DNA from: an uncultured Chloroflexota bacterium
GTDB lineage: Bacteria > Chloroflexota > Anaerolineae > Anaerolineales > Villigracilaceae
Reading direction: 5' to 3'
DNA: 35,207 nucleotides
NCBI GenBank assembly: GCA_903914955.1
Contig: CAIWRB010000334.1
Coordinates: 1 to 35,207, forward strand
This document shows positions 1-6,498 of the stretch, piece by piece. The position numbers and the translations under genes are program-made. Below the pieces are notes generated by a model that was not told where the DNA came from, made no database searches, and worked only from the letters and a program-made list of their open reading frames with translations. Numbering within the stretch: position 1 is the first letter of the stretch; every line of letters begins with the position of its first letter.

Positions 1-203
1 TCAGTCAACAAGCGATTGAGGCTGCTCTGATTGCGGCTCTCGTTCACGAAGAGGCGGTTGATGCCTTCAATGGTTTTATTCTCTGAAACAATCAATCCGC
101 TCACGTAGCGTTGAAATTCAACGAAAGCTGGTTCAGAAATAACATCTTCAAAGAAAGGCGCATAGTGTTGTACCAACTTAGGAAATTCCACCAAGGGTAA
201 CAT
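1..203 (-). CDS. DDE-type transposase, N-terminal part (runs off the left edge)
   Basis: An open frame without stops reads leftward from an ATG at 203 to the window edge, giving 67 residues beginning MLPLVEFPKLVQHYAPFFED. A strong ribosome site (GGAGG, six bases before the ATG) supports the start. The opening, with an acidic/aromatic stretch followed by a Leu-Ile-Val segment and an Asn-Arg-Leu-Phe region, resembles the N-terminus of IS701/IS4-like DDE transposases common in Chloroflexota and Cyanobacteria. The catalytic DDE core lies outside the window, so the family call rests on N-terminal resemblance only. If correct, one end of an insertion sequence lies between about 210 and 310. The far end is not visible and terminal repeats cannot be verified. 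Confidence 0.6.
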   Translation of the reverse strand, partial: MLPLVEFPKLVQHYAPFFEDVISEPAFVEFQRYVSGLIVSENKTIEGINRLFVNESRNQSSLNRLLT

Positions 204-360
204 CTTGTACCTCCAGAATCTGGATTTTCTAAATTGTACAACTTCTTCTCCCACTTTTTGCCTGGTTGTTAGAGTATTTGGTTGTTAAGGTGCTGCAAAA
301 GTCGAGTTATTAACGCAGGTATAATAAAGAACATTTCCCAACTAGAATCAGAGGCAAAGT

Positions 361-588
361 ATGAGTATCTCAACGTACGAAGGCGTCGTAAAAAAAGGAA
401 AAATCCATTTGCAGACAGGAATCAAACTTCCTGAAAATGCAAAGGTATATGTGATTGTCGCCGATATTGACGTGAAACTCGGCGATAAGAAGCCCGTTCA
501 GATATTGTCGCCGCGCTTGACAAACCGAAAACAGGCAGCGCGCCTTAAGTTGACTGTCACCGAGGAAAAGCCCAATGTCAGAATATGA
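361..588 (+). CDS. small antitoxin-like protein (DUF104/AF2212-like)
   Basis: A 75-residue protein with a GAGG ribosome site seven bases upstream. The first 35 residues follow the pattern Tyr-Glu-Gly-Val-Val ... Gly-Lys-Ile ... Leu-Pro-Glu ... Val-Tyr-Val-Ile-Val. This is the small beta-hairpin pattern of the DUF104/AF2212 family, often annotated as putative antitoxin. The C-terminal 40 residues are basic and not recognisable. It overlaps the retropepsin-like gene by 14 bases, so the two are very likely translationally coupled. The pairing of a small DNA-binding-like protein with a hydrolase resembles a two-gene module, but a toxin-antitoxin function is only inferred. It lies just downstream of the transposase end, in a mobile-looking region. 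Confidence 0.55.
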   Translation: MSISTYEGVVKKGKIHLQTGIKLPENAKVYVIVADIDVKLGDKKPVQILSPRLTNRKQAARLKLTVTEEKPNVRI

Positions 589-954
589 CGCTGAAAATTT
601 TGATCCGCCTGCGCCTGTCGCCTTTGTGGTTCTCCGTAACCCCGCGACAGGCGTTGTCTTGCCCGATGTGCCCATGTTGATTGACACAGGCGCGGATGCC
701 ACCTTGTTGCCAGCCAGTGCGGTGAAGAAAATCGGCGTGGAAATTGAAGCGGACTCTGATTTTGAAGTGCAAGTGTTCGACGGCGAAACCAAACGCCTGC
801 AGTTAGCGAAATTGGAACTATTCTTTCTCGATAAAAAATTTGCGGGGAATACCTGCTGATTGACCGTCCCATTGGGATTTTAGGCAGGAACATTTTGAAC
901 AACCTTCGCCTTGTGTTTGACGGTGTACGCGGAAAGTGGGATGAGCAAAAATAA
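575..954 (+). CDS. retropepsin-like (clan AA) aspartic protease, frameshifted
   Basis: The first frame (575-859) encodes an N-terminal half with the aspartic protease signature Leu-Ile-Asp-Thr-Gly-Ala-Asp-Ala-Thr-Leu-Leu (around residues 35-45), including the catalytic Asp in DTGA. It then ends abruptly at a TGA. The next frame, readable from about 841 to a TAA at 952-954, continues with EYLLIDRPIGILGRNILNNL. The Ile-Leu-Gly-Arg-Asn stretch is the second retropepsin hallmark. Together they make a normal-length domain of about 125 residues, so one base is missing at or near the A6 run 833-838. Whether this is a real pseudogene, a sequencing error in a homopolymer, or frameshifting cannot be decided here. 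The family acts as a dimer, one Asp per subunit. Confidence 0.75.
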
Positions 955-1104
955 TGGCGCGAGGAAATGAGTTAAGTCAGTGCCCAAGCGAGGCTGGGTA
1001 TCGTTGAGGGAGACCCACAAGGGGGTGATATTACAGTCCGCTACGGGGGAGGAATTGTCCGCGTTGTTACCGTCCGTGCTGGATAGAGCTATCAAGGGAG
1101 AACT

Positions 1105-2220
1105 ATGAGTGAATACCAATATTACGAATGGCAAACAATTGACCGTCCCTTGACTGCGTCTGAACAACGCGAAGTAGACGGGCTTTCCAGCCACATGGAT
1201 ACAGTCACGTCCACACAGGCAGTCGTGACCTACTCGTGGGGAGATTTCAAGCATGACCCCGAAAAAATATTACTAAAATTCTTCGATGCGTTCTTGTATG
1301 ACTCAAACTTTGGCGTGCGGCGGCTAATGTTCCGTTTGCCCAAAGATCTTATGGATGTTTCATCCATCCAGCCATATTTTTTTGAAGATAAGATCATGCT
1401 TGAAGAACATGGTAAATACTTCGTTCTCGAGATTCAGCTCAGCGAAGATTCAGATTTTTTTGAATGGGTCGAATCAGATAGCGTACTTGGTCAACTCACG
1501 CCCCTGCGTGATCAACTTTTGCAAGGCGATACGCGGATGCTATATCTCGCCTGGCTCAAAGTTATTTCAATGGATGATCCCGAAGAAGTGGAAGAGGAAT
1601 TCGAACCACCTGTGCCAACAGGATTGAAAAAACTGAATGCCAGCCTGCAAGCGTTTGCAGAATTCTTTGAAATAGACTCGCACCTTATCACTGCCGCAGC
1701 TGCTGCCAGCAAAAACGCGGTATCTTCTCCCGAGCCAGATCTCGAATCTGCGATTGCAAAATTGACTCGCGCAGAAAGCGACGCCCACCTGCTTCAAATT
1801 GTTCGCGGCGAATCTGGCGCAGTCTTGTCTTTGAAAAAACACCTTAGTCAATTGAGCGGAGGAAAACCGCCTTCGCAATTCCAGTCAACGCGTACTGCTA
1901 ATGAATTGTTCGAACAAGCCGAGAAAATCGAAATGGCAGCGAATCGCAAAGCGCAGAAGGAAGCCGAACACAAGAGGATTCAGAGATTGGAAAAACTCGC
2001 ACAAGAAGAAGAAACCCATTGGGCATACGTAGAAAAACTTCTTGAGCAGAAACGCGGCACAACCTATGACGAGGCTACAAACCTCCTGGTTGAATTGCGC
2101 GATATGTCGGAATTCAAGCAAAGAAAAAACAAGTTTATCGAACGTTTCAAATATATTCGGGAAAAGTACGGCAAGAGCACAGCGCTTTTAGAACGCTTTC
2201 GCCACGCTGGTTTATTGTAA
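1105..2220 (+). CDS. conserved hypothetical protein with C-terminal coiled coil
   Basis: A 371-residue protein with a good AAGGGAG ribosome site before the ATG. The N-terminal 180 residues open with MSEYQYYEWQ followed by a Tyr-Ser-Trp-Gly-Asp-Phe segment, a pattern I recognise from a widespread family of uncharacterised soluble proteins in Actinobacteria and Chloroflexota. Residues 150-180 are strongly acidic (Glu-rich). Residues about 260-320 are rich in Lys, Glu, Gln and Ala and are predicted to form a coiled coil. There is no signal peptide, membrane segment or metal motif. The gene stands alone, with 150 bases upstream and 169 downstream before the next genes. I assign no function. Confidence 0.8.
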   Translation: MSEYQYYEWQTIDRPLTASEQREVDGLSSHMDTVTSTQAVVTYSWGDFKHDPEKILLKFFDAFLYDSNFGVRRLMFRLPKDLMDVSSIQPYFFEDKIMLEEHGKYFVLEIQLSEDSDFFEWVESDSVLGQLTPLRDQLLQGDTRMLYLAWLKVISMDDPEEVEEEFEPPVPTGLKKLNASLQAFAEFFEIDSHLITAAAAASKNAVSSPEPDLESAIAKLTRAESDAHLLQIVRGESGAVLSLKKHLSQLSGGKPPSQFQSTRTANELFEQAEKIEMAANRKAQKEAEHKRIQRLEKLAQEEETHWAYVEKLLEQKRGTTYDEATNLLVELRDMSEFKQRKNKFIERFKYIREKYGKSTALLERFRHAGLL

Positions 2221-2259
2221 TGTTTGCACCTTTGGACTCTGCTGCCGTCCGTGTTTGTC

Positions 2260-2277
2260 CTGAGCCTTGTCGAAGGG
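2260..2277. repeat. interspersed palindromic motif, copy 1
   Basis: The sequence CCTGAGCCTTGTCGAAGG lies between two genes, flanked by short complementary bases (GT...GC). It matches the very common intergenic motif built on TGAGC-TTGTCGAAGG found in many bacterial genomes. A diverged relative occurs at 13918-13936 in this window. It is noncoding. Confidence 0.5.
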
Positions 2278-2315
2278 CCGGACAAGGCGTTTAAGGGAGA
2301 GTTGTGAAAAGGATT

Positions 2316-2365
2316 GATAGGTTTCCGCGACACCTTTCCCACCTCGCGTCACGATAAAACCTATC
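2316..2365. repeat. inverted repeat upstream of the nucleotidyltransferase unit
   Basis: GATAGGTTT at 2316-2324 and AAACCTATC at 2357-2365 are perfect 9-base inverted arms with a 32-base loop, ending 24 bases before the next start codon. It could be an operator or leader stem-loop for the two-gene unit. No terminator T-run follows it. Confidence 0.35.
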
Positions 2366-2389
2366 CGGCCTGGAGTAGAATTACAAACC

Positions 2390-2644
2390 ATGAGCGTATT
2401 ATCTTCCGATACTCACCCCAAAATGGAAGCCCTGCAAATCCAATTATGGCGACAGGCAAGTCCCACGCGTAAAATGCACATGCTGGCGCAGCTCAACTCC
2501 TCGGCGCACACGTTGGCATTGATGGGTCTGCGCTCAAGGTATCCACAAGCGAATGAAGCCGAACTACGCCGCAGGCTGGCAGGTTTATTATTGGGCGAAG
2601 AATTGGCGCGCAAGGTATACGGAGAATTGAGCCATGCAAAATGA
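2390..2644 (+). CDS. small hypothetical protein paired with nucleotidyltransferase
   Basis: An 84-residue, mostly helical protein (MSVLSSDTHPKMEALQIQLW...). It overlaps the following gene by 11 bases, so the two are read as one unit. It contains Trp-Arg-Gln-Ala-Ser-Pro and Leu-Arg-Arg-Arg-Leu-Ala helices and an Arg-Tyr-Pro segment. Proteins of this size, pairing with a downstream nucleotidyltransferase-fold protein, are frequent in Cyanobacteria and Chloroflexota and are usually annotated as hypothetical. The ribosome site is weak. The role is unknown; a toxin-antitoxin-like relation with its partner is possible but not shown. Confidence 0.65.
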   Translation: MSVLSSDTHPKMEALQIQLWRQASPTRKMHMLAQLNSSAHTLALMGLRSRYPQANEAELRRRLAGLLLGEELARKVYGELSHAK

Positions 2645-3209
2645 ACCCATTGAAGTCACACTGAAAGTGACGGGCATTCTTGAAAAACTTGGAGTTCCGT
2701 ATGTCATTGGCGGTTCGCTTGCCAGCACACTTTACGGCATGGTACGTACCACACAGGATTCGGACATCATCACTGAAATGCGCCCAGAACATATCCAGCC
2801 ATTTGTCTTGTCTTTGCAAAACGAATTTTTCATTGACAAAGAAATGATTGCCGATTCCATTCAACACAACTCCAGTTTTAACATCATCCATCGCGAAACC
2901 ATATTCAAAGTGGACATTTTTGTCCCGCGACCTAGTCTCTTCCAGCGTTCTCAACTTGCGCGCGCCCAAAGACAAACCTTTGAACTTGAAACAGAGATTG
3001 GTGCAAACTTTGCCAGCCCTGAAGACACCATTCTTTCCAAACTTGAATGGTATCGCTTGGGCGGCGAAGTCTCAGATCGGCAATGGCGCGATACCCTCGG
3101 CGTATTAAAAACAAGAGCCGGTGAACTCGATCTTGGCTATTTGAAAAAATGGGCAGCGGATCTCAAAGTTACCGACCTGCTCGAACGCGCCCTGAAGGAA
3201 TCCACATAA
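2634..3209 (+). CDS. nucleotidyltransferase-fold protein (AbiEii/MNT-like)
   Basis: A 191-residue protein. Residues 20-45 read Pro-Tyr-Val-Ile-Gly-Gly-Ser-Leu-Ala-Ser then Arg-Thr-Thr-Gln-Asp-Ser-Asp-Ile. This is the Gly-Gly/Ser helix followed by the Asp-x-Asp metal site of the polymerase-beta nucleotidyltransferase fold. A third acidic strand, Phe-Lys-Val-Asp-Ile-Phe-Val, follows at about residue 90. The C-terminal half (Pro-Glu-Asp-Thr-Ile-Leu-Ser-Lys-Leu-Glu-Trp) matches AbiEii/DUF6036-type proteins. All three acidic positions are present, so it may be catalytically active. It is coupled by overlap to the small gene before it. The target is unknown; relatives act as toxins or in phage defence, but some are housekeeping or of unknown role. 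Confidence 0.75.
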   Translation: MQNEPIEVTLKVTGILEKLGVPYVIGGSLASTLYGMVRTTQDSDIITEMRPEHIQPFVLSLQNEFFIDKEMIADSIQHNSSFNIIHRETIFKVDIFVPRPSLFQRSQLARAQRQTFELETEIGANFASPEDTILSKLEWYRLGGEVSDRQWRDTLGVLKTRAGELDLGYLKKWAADLKVTDLLERALKEST

Positions 3210-3451
3210 CGTAATCCCACAATTACGACCTCACGTCAAATCAATTTTTTGTGCAGCTCCTCTCCAGGATTGGGTTTGCTCATGTATTTTTTTGACTAAC
3301 TGAGGTGAGCATCTTTTTTTCATTTCTTGTCCGAAATCGGGGGTGTAGCATAGCGCTACATCCCCCGAGTAATGAGTTTCGTAACCTGTTCCGAAAAAAT
3401 ATCGAAAATAAGCCAGTAAATCTTGTTTTGCCAGGGTAGTTTACCCTTCGG
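3210..3451. other. noncoding stretch with a GC-rich hairpin
   Basis: I see no convincing gene here. It contains a strong stem-loop with left arm GGGGGTGTAGC at 3339-3349, a five-base loop, and right arm GCTACATCCCC at 3355-3365 with one G-T pair. It lacks a following T-run on either strand, so it is not a standard terminator and may be a small repetitive element. A weaker hairpin (AGGGTA at 3433-3438 with TACCCT at 3442-3447) sits just downstream of the small Cys-rich gene. Confidence 0.5.
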
Positions 3452-3568
3452 CTACTGATCGCACTCTTCACAAATTCCATTATCACAATCAGGATCGGAT
3501 CGTGGACCATGTAAACTTGGGTGCTTCATGCAAGACTTACAAGGTTTGATTTTTTCATCGTTACACAT
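3452..3568 (-). CDS. 38-residue Cys-rich protein with two CxxC knuckles
   Basis: A short frame from ATG at 3568 to TAG at 3454-3452 is preceded by a near-perfect ribosome site (GGAGGTGAT at 3579-3587, about ten bases upstream). The protein, starting MCNDEKIKPCKSC, has cysteines at positions 2, 10, 13, 28, 33 and 36. These form CxxC at 10-13 and CxxC at 33-36, typical of a treble-clef or zinc-ribbon mini-domain, with two His (16, 20) nearby. It is acidic and has no membrane segment. I know no named family. The RBS quality and the cysteine spacing are the evidence for a real gene. It may bind zinc or iron. Confidence 0.55.
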   Translation of the reverse strand: MCNDEKIKPCKSCMKHPSLHGPRSDPDCDNGICEECDQ

Positions 3569-3665
3569 CCTTTTATCACCTCCATTCTGTTATAAATTTT
3601 TGCCGCCGCATCATTGACTATGCTCATCACAAAGTTATTCGATGATCGGTTATTTGGTTGGTAAT

Positions 3666-3751
3666 GTACTAGTAATATGACATTATAAGTACCGTCTAAA
3701 AAATAAGCCCTTTCGGGCGCTCTTGTACTTATAAAGTGACGTTATCAGTAT
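3666..3751. repeat. imperfect inverted repeat (27-base arms) around a terminator hairpin
   Basis: Left arm 3666-3692 and right arm 3725-3751 are complementary at 20 of 27 positions, with a perfect 10-base core (TTATAAGTAC at 3683-3692, GTACTTATAA at 3725-3734). Between them lies GCCC-TTTC-GGGC at 3707-3718. The whole could extrude as a cruciform. It may be an operator, the end of a mobile element, or a recombination site used with the neighbouring excisionase-like protein. This is inference from symmetry only. Confidence 0.45.
3696..3718 (-). terminator. Rho-independent terminator (distal)
   Basis: Read on the minus strand: GCCC-GAAA-GGGC followed by TTATTTTTT. This is a compact stem with a stable GAAA tetraloop and a T-rich tail, placed about 70 bases downstream of the excisionase-like gene. 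It acts as a backup to the first terminator. Confidence 0.6.
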
Positions 3752-3757
3752 AAGACT

Positions 3758-3793
3758 AATAAAAGCATTCGTCAAGTGACAAATGCTTTTATT
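3758..3793 (-). terminator. hairpin terminator overlapping the excisionase stop codon
   Basis: AATAAAAGCATT (3758-3769) and AATGCTTTTATT (3782-3793) form a perfect 12-base stem with a 12-base loop. It has A-rich and T-rich flanks, so it could act in both directions. On the minus strand it begins inside the stop codon of the excisionase-like gene. Confidence 0.6.
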
Positions 3794-4040
3794 TTAGATT
3801 TCGCCTGGGGTCGTTCTTACTCATTCCTTTTGTTTTTTCCAGGTATTCTGAAACTGCCTTTTTAGGTATGAGAATGGATCGCCCGAATCGTGTGCTTTCA
3901 AGTTTTTTCTTGAACACCATTTGACGGACAGACTCAACTGTAAAGCCTAATTTATTTGCGGCTTCTTCTGTTGTCATGAATTCTGCGAGATCAGGCATAG
4001 CGTCATTCTTTTTGTTTTTAGTAAAAACGGCAGGCAGCAT
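3789..4040 (-). CDS. excisionase-family HTH DNA-binding protein
   Basis: An 83-residue protein. Residues about 20-70 match the excisionase/MerR-like helix-turn-helix (HTH_17): Phe-Met-Thr-Thr-Glu-Glu-Ala-Ala-Asn-Lys-Leu-Gly, then Val-Glu-Ser-Val-Arg-Gln-Met-Val and Arg-Phe-Gly-Arg-Ser-Ile-Leu-Ile-Pro-Lys. I place the start at ATG 4040 because AAGGAG sits six bases before it. A GTG at 4046 lies inside that ribosome site and is unlikely to be used. The C-terminus is basic. The gene lies 51 bases from the 3' end of tRNA-Glu, a favourite site for integrative elements, but no integrase is visible. It could be the remnant of such an element or a stand-alone regulator. Confidence 0.75.
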   Translation of the reverse strand: MLPAVFTKNKKNDAMPDLAEFMTTEEAANKLGFTVESVRQMVFKKKLESTRFGRSILIPKKAVSEYLEKTKGMSKNDPRRNLK

Positions 4041-4090
4041 GTTCACTCCTTCAAAGAGATTGTCAATGCTTTACCTGCCGTATGTGAGAG

Positions 4091-4163
4091 TGCCCCCACG
4101 GGGATTCGAACCCCGGTCGTGGCCTTGAAAGGGCCGCGTCCTAGGCCTCTAGACGATGGGGGC
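4091..4163 (-). tRNA. tRNA-Glu (UUC)
   Basis: The minus strand folds as a 73-base cloverleaf. The acceptor is GCCCCCA paired with TGGGGGC, the D-arm region is GTCTAGAGGCCTAGGAC as in known tRNA-Glu, the anticodon loop is CTTTCAA with anticodon TTC, and the T-arm is CGGGG-TTCGAAT-CCCCG. The anticodon stem has one C-A mismatch at its base. The CCA end is not encoded. A T-run on the plus strand follows the 5' end and is not a terminator for this gene. Confidence 0.95.
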
Positions 4164-4215
4164 TTTTTTTGAGCGGGCGAATTTTATCATCCCCCTTTAT
4201 GTCAGTCAAGCGATT

Positions 4216-4770
4216 TCAGCTCTGAGTTTCAGGTTTTACCCGTTGATTAAGCAAAGCCATGAGGTCGATCTGTCTACGATTGATCAGCATGCCTGCGCCT
4301 TCAATGCGTAAATTCGGGATTAGGATTCCCGTCAGCGTGGCGTTAAAAATTGGCAGGAATTCACGCGTACCTTCGGTAATAAGTGAAACAAAATCAAATC
4401 GTCCCGGTAGTTCCATGATCCCTTCTATTTCAAACATTTGAGTTGTAATACGAATCGGATATTCAATTACATTTGAAAACCCGCCACGAACAAGCGCCTG
4501 TGGACCGAGATCCTCACGACGCGCCATGCAGACAGCATAGACGTGTTTCTTCATCATGCGCACAAGTTCAAAATGATCTACAAGTTTTGTAGGCATATGT
4601 AATCGCGCCAGACGCGCATCATTTACATCGATAGCTGAATGTGTTGGATCATTTAACATCCCCATGGCGCCATGGCTTGTGACCATGATCTTTCCAACGG
4701 CTCTATATCCGGATGTTAAAATATCAGCGGGTAGAAAACGATACGTGCGGGGGGATGTATCCATCGACAT
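4216..4770 (-). CDS. conserved hypothetical protein
   Basis: A 184-residue soluble protein with AGAGGA seven bases before the ATG. It has no signal peptide, membrane span or cysteine motif that I recognise. The middle part is rich in hydrophobic beta segments (Arg-Ile-Thr-Thr-Gln-Met-Phe-Glu-Ile-Glu-Gly and Ile-Leu-Ile-Pro-Asn-Leu-Arg-Ile-Glu-Gly). A segment Asn-Asp-Pro-Thr-His-Ser-Ala-Ile-Asp-Val-Asn-Asp-Ala-Arg-Leu looks conserved in character. It is followed on the same strand by tRNA-Glu and preceded, 18 bases away, by the zinc-finger gene, so it is probably co-transcribed with the latter. Its function is unknown. Confidence 0.75.
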   Translation of the reverse strand: MSMDTSPRTYRFLPADILTSGYRAVGKIMVTSHGAMGMLNDPTHSAIDVNDARLARLHMPTKLVDHFELVRMMKKHVYAVCMARREDLGPQALVRGGFSNVIEYPIRITTQMFEIEGIMELPGRFDFVSLITEGTREFLPIFNATLTGILIPNLRIEGAGMLINRRQIDLMALLNQRVKPETQS

Positions 4771-4788
4771 GGGGGAATCCTCTTTTAG

Positions 4789-5088
4789 CTAAGAATCATG
4801 AATAGGACGGGGCACGCCTGTTTGAGGTCGGGGACGAGGCGGGGTGCGTCGTTGATTTCTAGTAGGTTTGCCGGCATTCGGATCCAGGATCATGTTGAGC
4901 CACAGAATCGCCTTCTCATCATATTCACGTCTGCCGCAAAGGTCGCAAATCCAGGCAGGGAAATGAGGAACCGTGATCAGTTCATCGCCAAGCCAGGTGA
5001 AATATGTAAGGCGGCGTGGCCGCATAATACCTGCGTGACATTCATTGCATGGAAGTGATTGCAGAGGAATATTATCAGGTTCACTCAT
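4789..5088 (-). CDS. YgiT-type zinc-finger protein
   Basis: A 99-residue protein with CNEC at residues 14-17 and CDLC at about 48-51, separated by a Tyr-Phe-Thr-Trp-Leu-Gly ... Val-Pro-His-Phe-Pro-Ala-Trp-Ile strand pair. This is the layout of the YgiT/MqsA N-terminal zinc-binding domain, including the ValPro...Ala-x-x-Cys-x-x-Cys-Gly signature. The C-terminal 25 residues are an Arg/Pro-rich tail rather than the MqsA DNA-binding HTH, so this is a short stand-alone version and no toxin gene is next to it. It starts nine bases after the signal peptidase gene on the same strand and is likely co-transcribed. Confidence 0.75.
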   Translation of the reverse strand: MSEPDNIPLQSLPCNECHAGIMRPRRLTYFTWLGDELITVPHFPAWICDLCGRREYDEKAILWLNMILDPNAGKPTRNQRRTPPRPRPQTGVPRPIHDS

Positions 5089-5097
5089 CTCAATTCC

Positions 5098-5721
5098 TTA
5101 TTGCGAGATAATTAATTGAGGATGCTGAATCACATCCCACAAAGGCGGCGGCCAATAAATGAGTACTGCTTTGCCAACTACCATTTTGGCAGGCAAAAGA
5201 CCCCAATCTTTTGAGTCATTTGAATTATTACGATTATCGCCCAGAACAAAAAGTTGATCTGTTAAAACATCCCACTCACCCGAATAAGCCGGCGTATCGG
5301 CAATATAAGGCTCAACCACCGTTTGCCCATTTATTTTTAAAGTGCCAGCCTGCATACTTACGTGATCCCCGGGCAAACCGATCACACGCTTGATTAATTC
5401 CTCTTCAGGATTGATCGGGAAGTGAAACACTATAATGTCACCACGCTGTGTTTTCCCAAAAAGATAGCTCATTTTACTAACAAGCACAAATTCGCCATCC
5501 TCAAGAGTTGGACGCATACTGAAACCATCCACCCGGACCCGGGCTGACATTGCGTTGATCGCTAAAAATAAAATAACAGCCAGAATCAGGGTTTCAAAAA
5601 TATCAAGGGCAAAACGGCCCCAGTGTATCTTTTCCTCTCCAACGACTTCTTCCCCATTAGCCTGCCCAACAACCAAAGGCTCTTGAAATTCAGCTTGTTC
5701 TTCATGTTGTAAATTTTCCAA
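5098..5721 (-). CDS. lepB: signal peptidase I
   Basis: Membrane-bound serine protease that removes signal peptides from exported proteins. Counting from the ATG at 5733, a membrane segment lies at residues 43-62. The catalytic Ser is in Gly-Phe-Ser-Met-Arg-Pro-Thr-Leu (Ser72) and the catalytic Lys is in Leu-Ile-Lys-Arg-Val-Ile-Gly-Leu-Pro-Gly-Asp (Lys115). The C-terminal Gly-Asp-Asn-Arg-Asn-Asn-Ser-Asn-Asp-Ser box is intact. At about 207-211 residues it has typical length. I prefer the TTG at 5721 as start, because the ATG at 5733 is itself part of the ribosome site (ATGGAGGTG) and GGAGG lies at proper distance from the TTG. If the ATG is used, the protein gains four residues. Confidence 0.95.
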   Translation of the reverse strand: MENLQHEEQAEFQEPLVVGQANGEEVVGEEKIHWGRFALDIFETLILAVILFLAINAMSARVRVDGFSMRPTLEDGEFVLVSKMSYLFGKTQRGDIIVFHFPINPEEELIKRVIGLPGDHVSMQAGTLKINGQTVVEPYIADTPAYSGEWDVLTDQLFVLGDNRNNSNDSKDWGLLPAKMVVGKAVLIYWPPPLWDVIQHPQLIISQ

Positions 5722-5744
5722 ACACACCTCCATAACTTTTCAAA

Positions 5745-5767
5745 ATTATACCTTTGTTTTTTCGAAG
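5745..5767 (-). promoter_or_regulatory. probable promoter of the signal peptidase gene (-10 TATAAT)
   Basis: On the minus strand a perfect TATAAT (5750-5745) lies about 25 bases before the start region of lepB. The -35 is weak (AGTGAA, 17 bases upstream). The transcript would start around 5738, giving a very short leader. Confidence 0.5.
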
Positions 5768-5778
5768 TTCACTGGCAC

Positions 5779-6498
5779 TTATGTCTTACCCCAGGCAAAA
5801 TAAGTAGGAATCTGTAAGGTACGTTGTCCATGCCTACGCGCTATTTCGTCAATATCTTTCATTTTCTGGATTTCCTCACCAGGAATACTCCCACCCAAAT
5901 CGGCTTGTATCACTGTCCATTCATTTTCCCAATCTTCAGAAGTGCGGATGACTGCCTGGCTTTGAATGGGACCTGTTTCTACAATATGTATCCCAGCTTG
6001 AAAGAAAGTCTCTGCGAGTTGTGCGCCAAAAGACGGGTTTGCTCCCTGCCGCGTTAATGACGTTGTTTGCCATTTTCCAAGAGTTTTAAGCGCCTCTGGC
6101 TCATCCACACGTTGACTATAATCCGGTTCAGCGAGAGCCAGTACAGCATGACTCACACGCGCCATTTCATGAACAACTTGCAATGGATCATTCACCCAAA
6201 GCAAAAGAAAATGACAATATGCAATATCAAAATATTTATCCGGATATGGCAGATGATGCCCATCGCCGCGCGCTAGTAAAACTACAGGCGCGTTGATTTT
6301 GCATTCAGCGAGCGCGGCAGGGTCAAGGTCAAGACCATGCAGCGCGGAAGGTGTATTTAGCTCGCGCAAGATCGCGCCAGTGCCGCATCCAACTTCAAGA
6401 ATACGCTTTGCCTTTGTCAATCCCGCCTGTTCAAATAGATAGATTCTTAATTCGCGAGTCCACGCGGCTTGCTGAAGATAACGCGAATGCCAGTTCAT
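5779..6498 (-). CDS. class I SAM-dependent methyltransferase
   Basis: A 239-residue protein with the Rossmann SAM-binding motif I, Ile-Leu-Glu-Val-Gly-Cys-Gly-Thr-Gly, at residues 33-41. The acidic second strand (Gly-Leu-Asp-Leu-Asp-Pro) is near residue 55, then Ala-Arg-Gly-Asp-Gly-His-His-Leu-Pro-Tyr-Pro and Phe-Asp-Ile-Ala-Tyr-Cys-His-Phe. This is the Methyltransf_11/25 type that methylates small molecules. The substrate is unknown. It starts within the last four bases of the upstream phosphatase gene (ATGA overlap), showing translational coupling. Confidence 0.85.
   Translation of the reverse strand: MNWHSRYLQQAAWTRELRIYLFEQAGLTKAKRILEVGCGTGAILRELNTPSALHGLDLDPAALAECKINAPVVLLARGDGHHLPYPDKYFDIAYCHFLLLWVNDPLQVVHEMARVSHAVLALAEPDYSQRVDEPEALKTLGKWQTTSLTRQGANPSFGAQLAETFFQAGIHIVETGPIQSQAVIRTSEDWENEWTVIQADLGGSIPGEEIQKMKDIDEIARRHGQRTLQIPTYFAWGKT

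Noticed and set aside
3339-3365. GC-rich hairpin as a transcription terminator
   Set aside because: No T-run follows on either strand; it is described only as a hairpin.
3280-3510. 76-residue minus-strand frame
   Set aside because: No ribosome site, unusual composition, and it overlaps the better-supported Cys-rich small gene in another frame.
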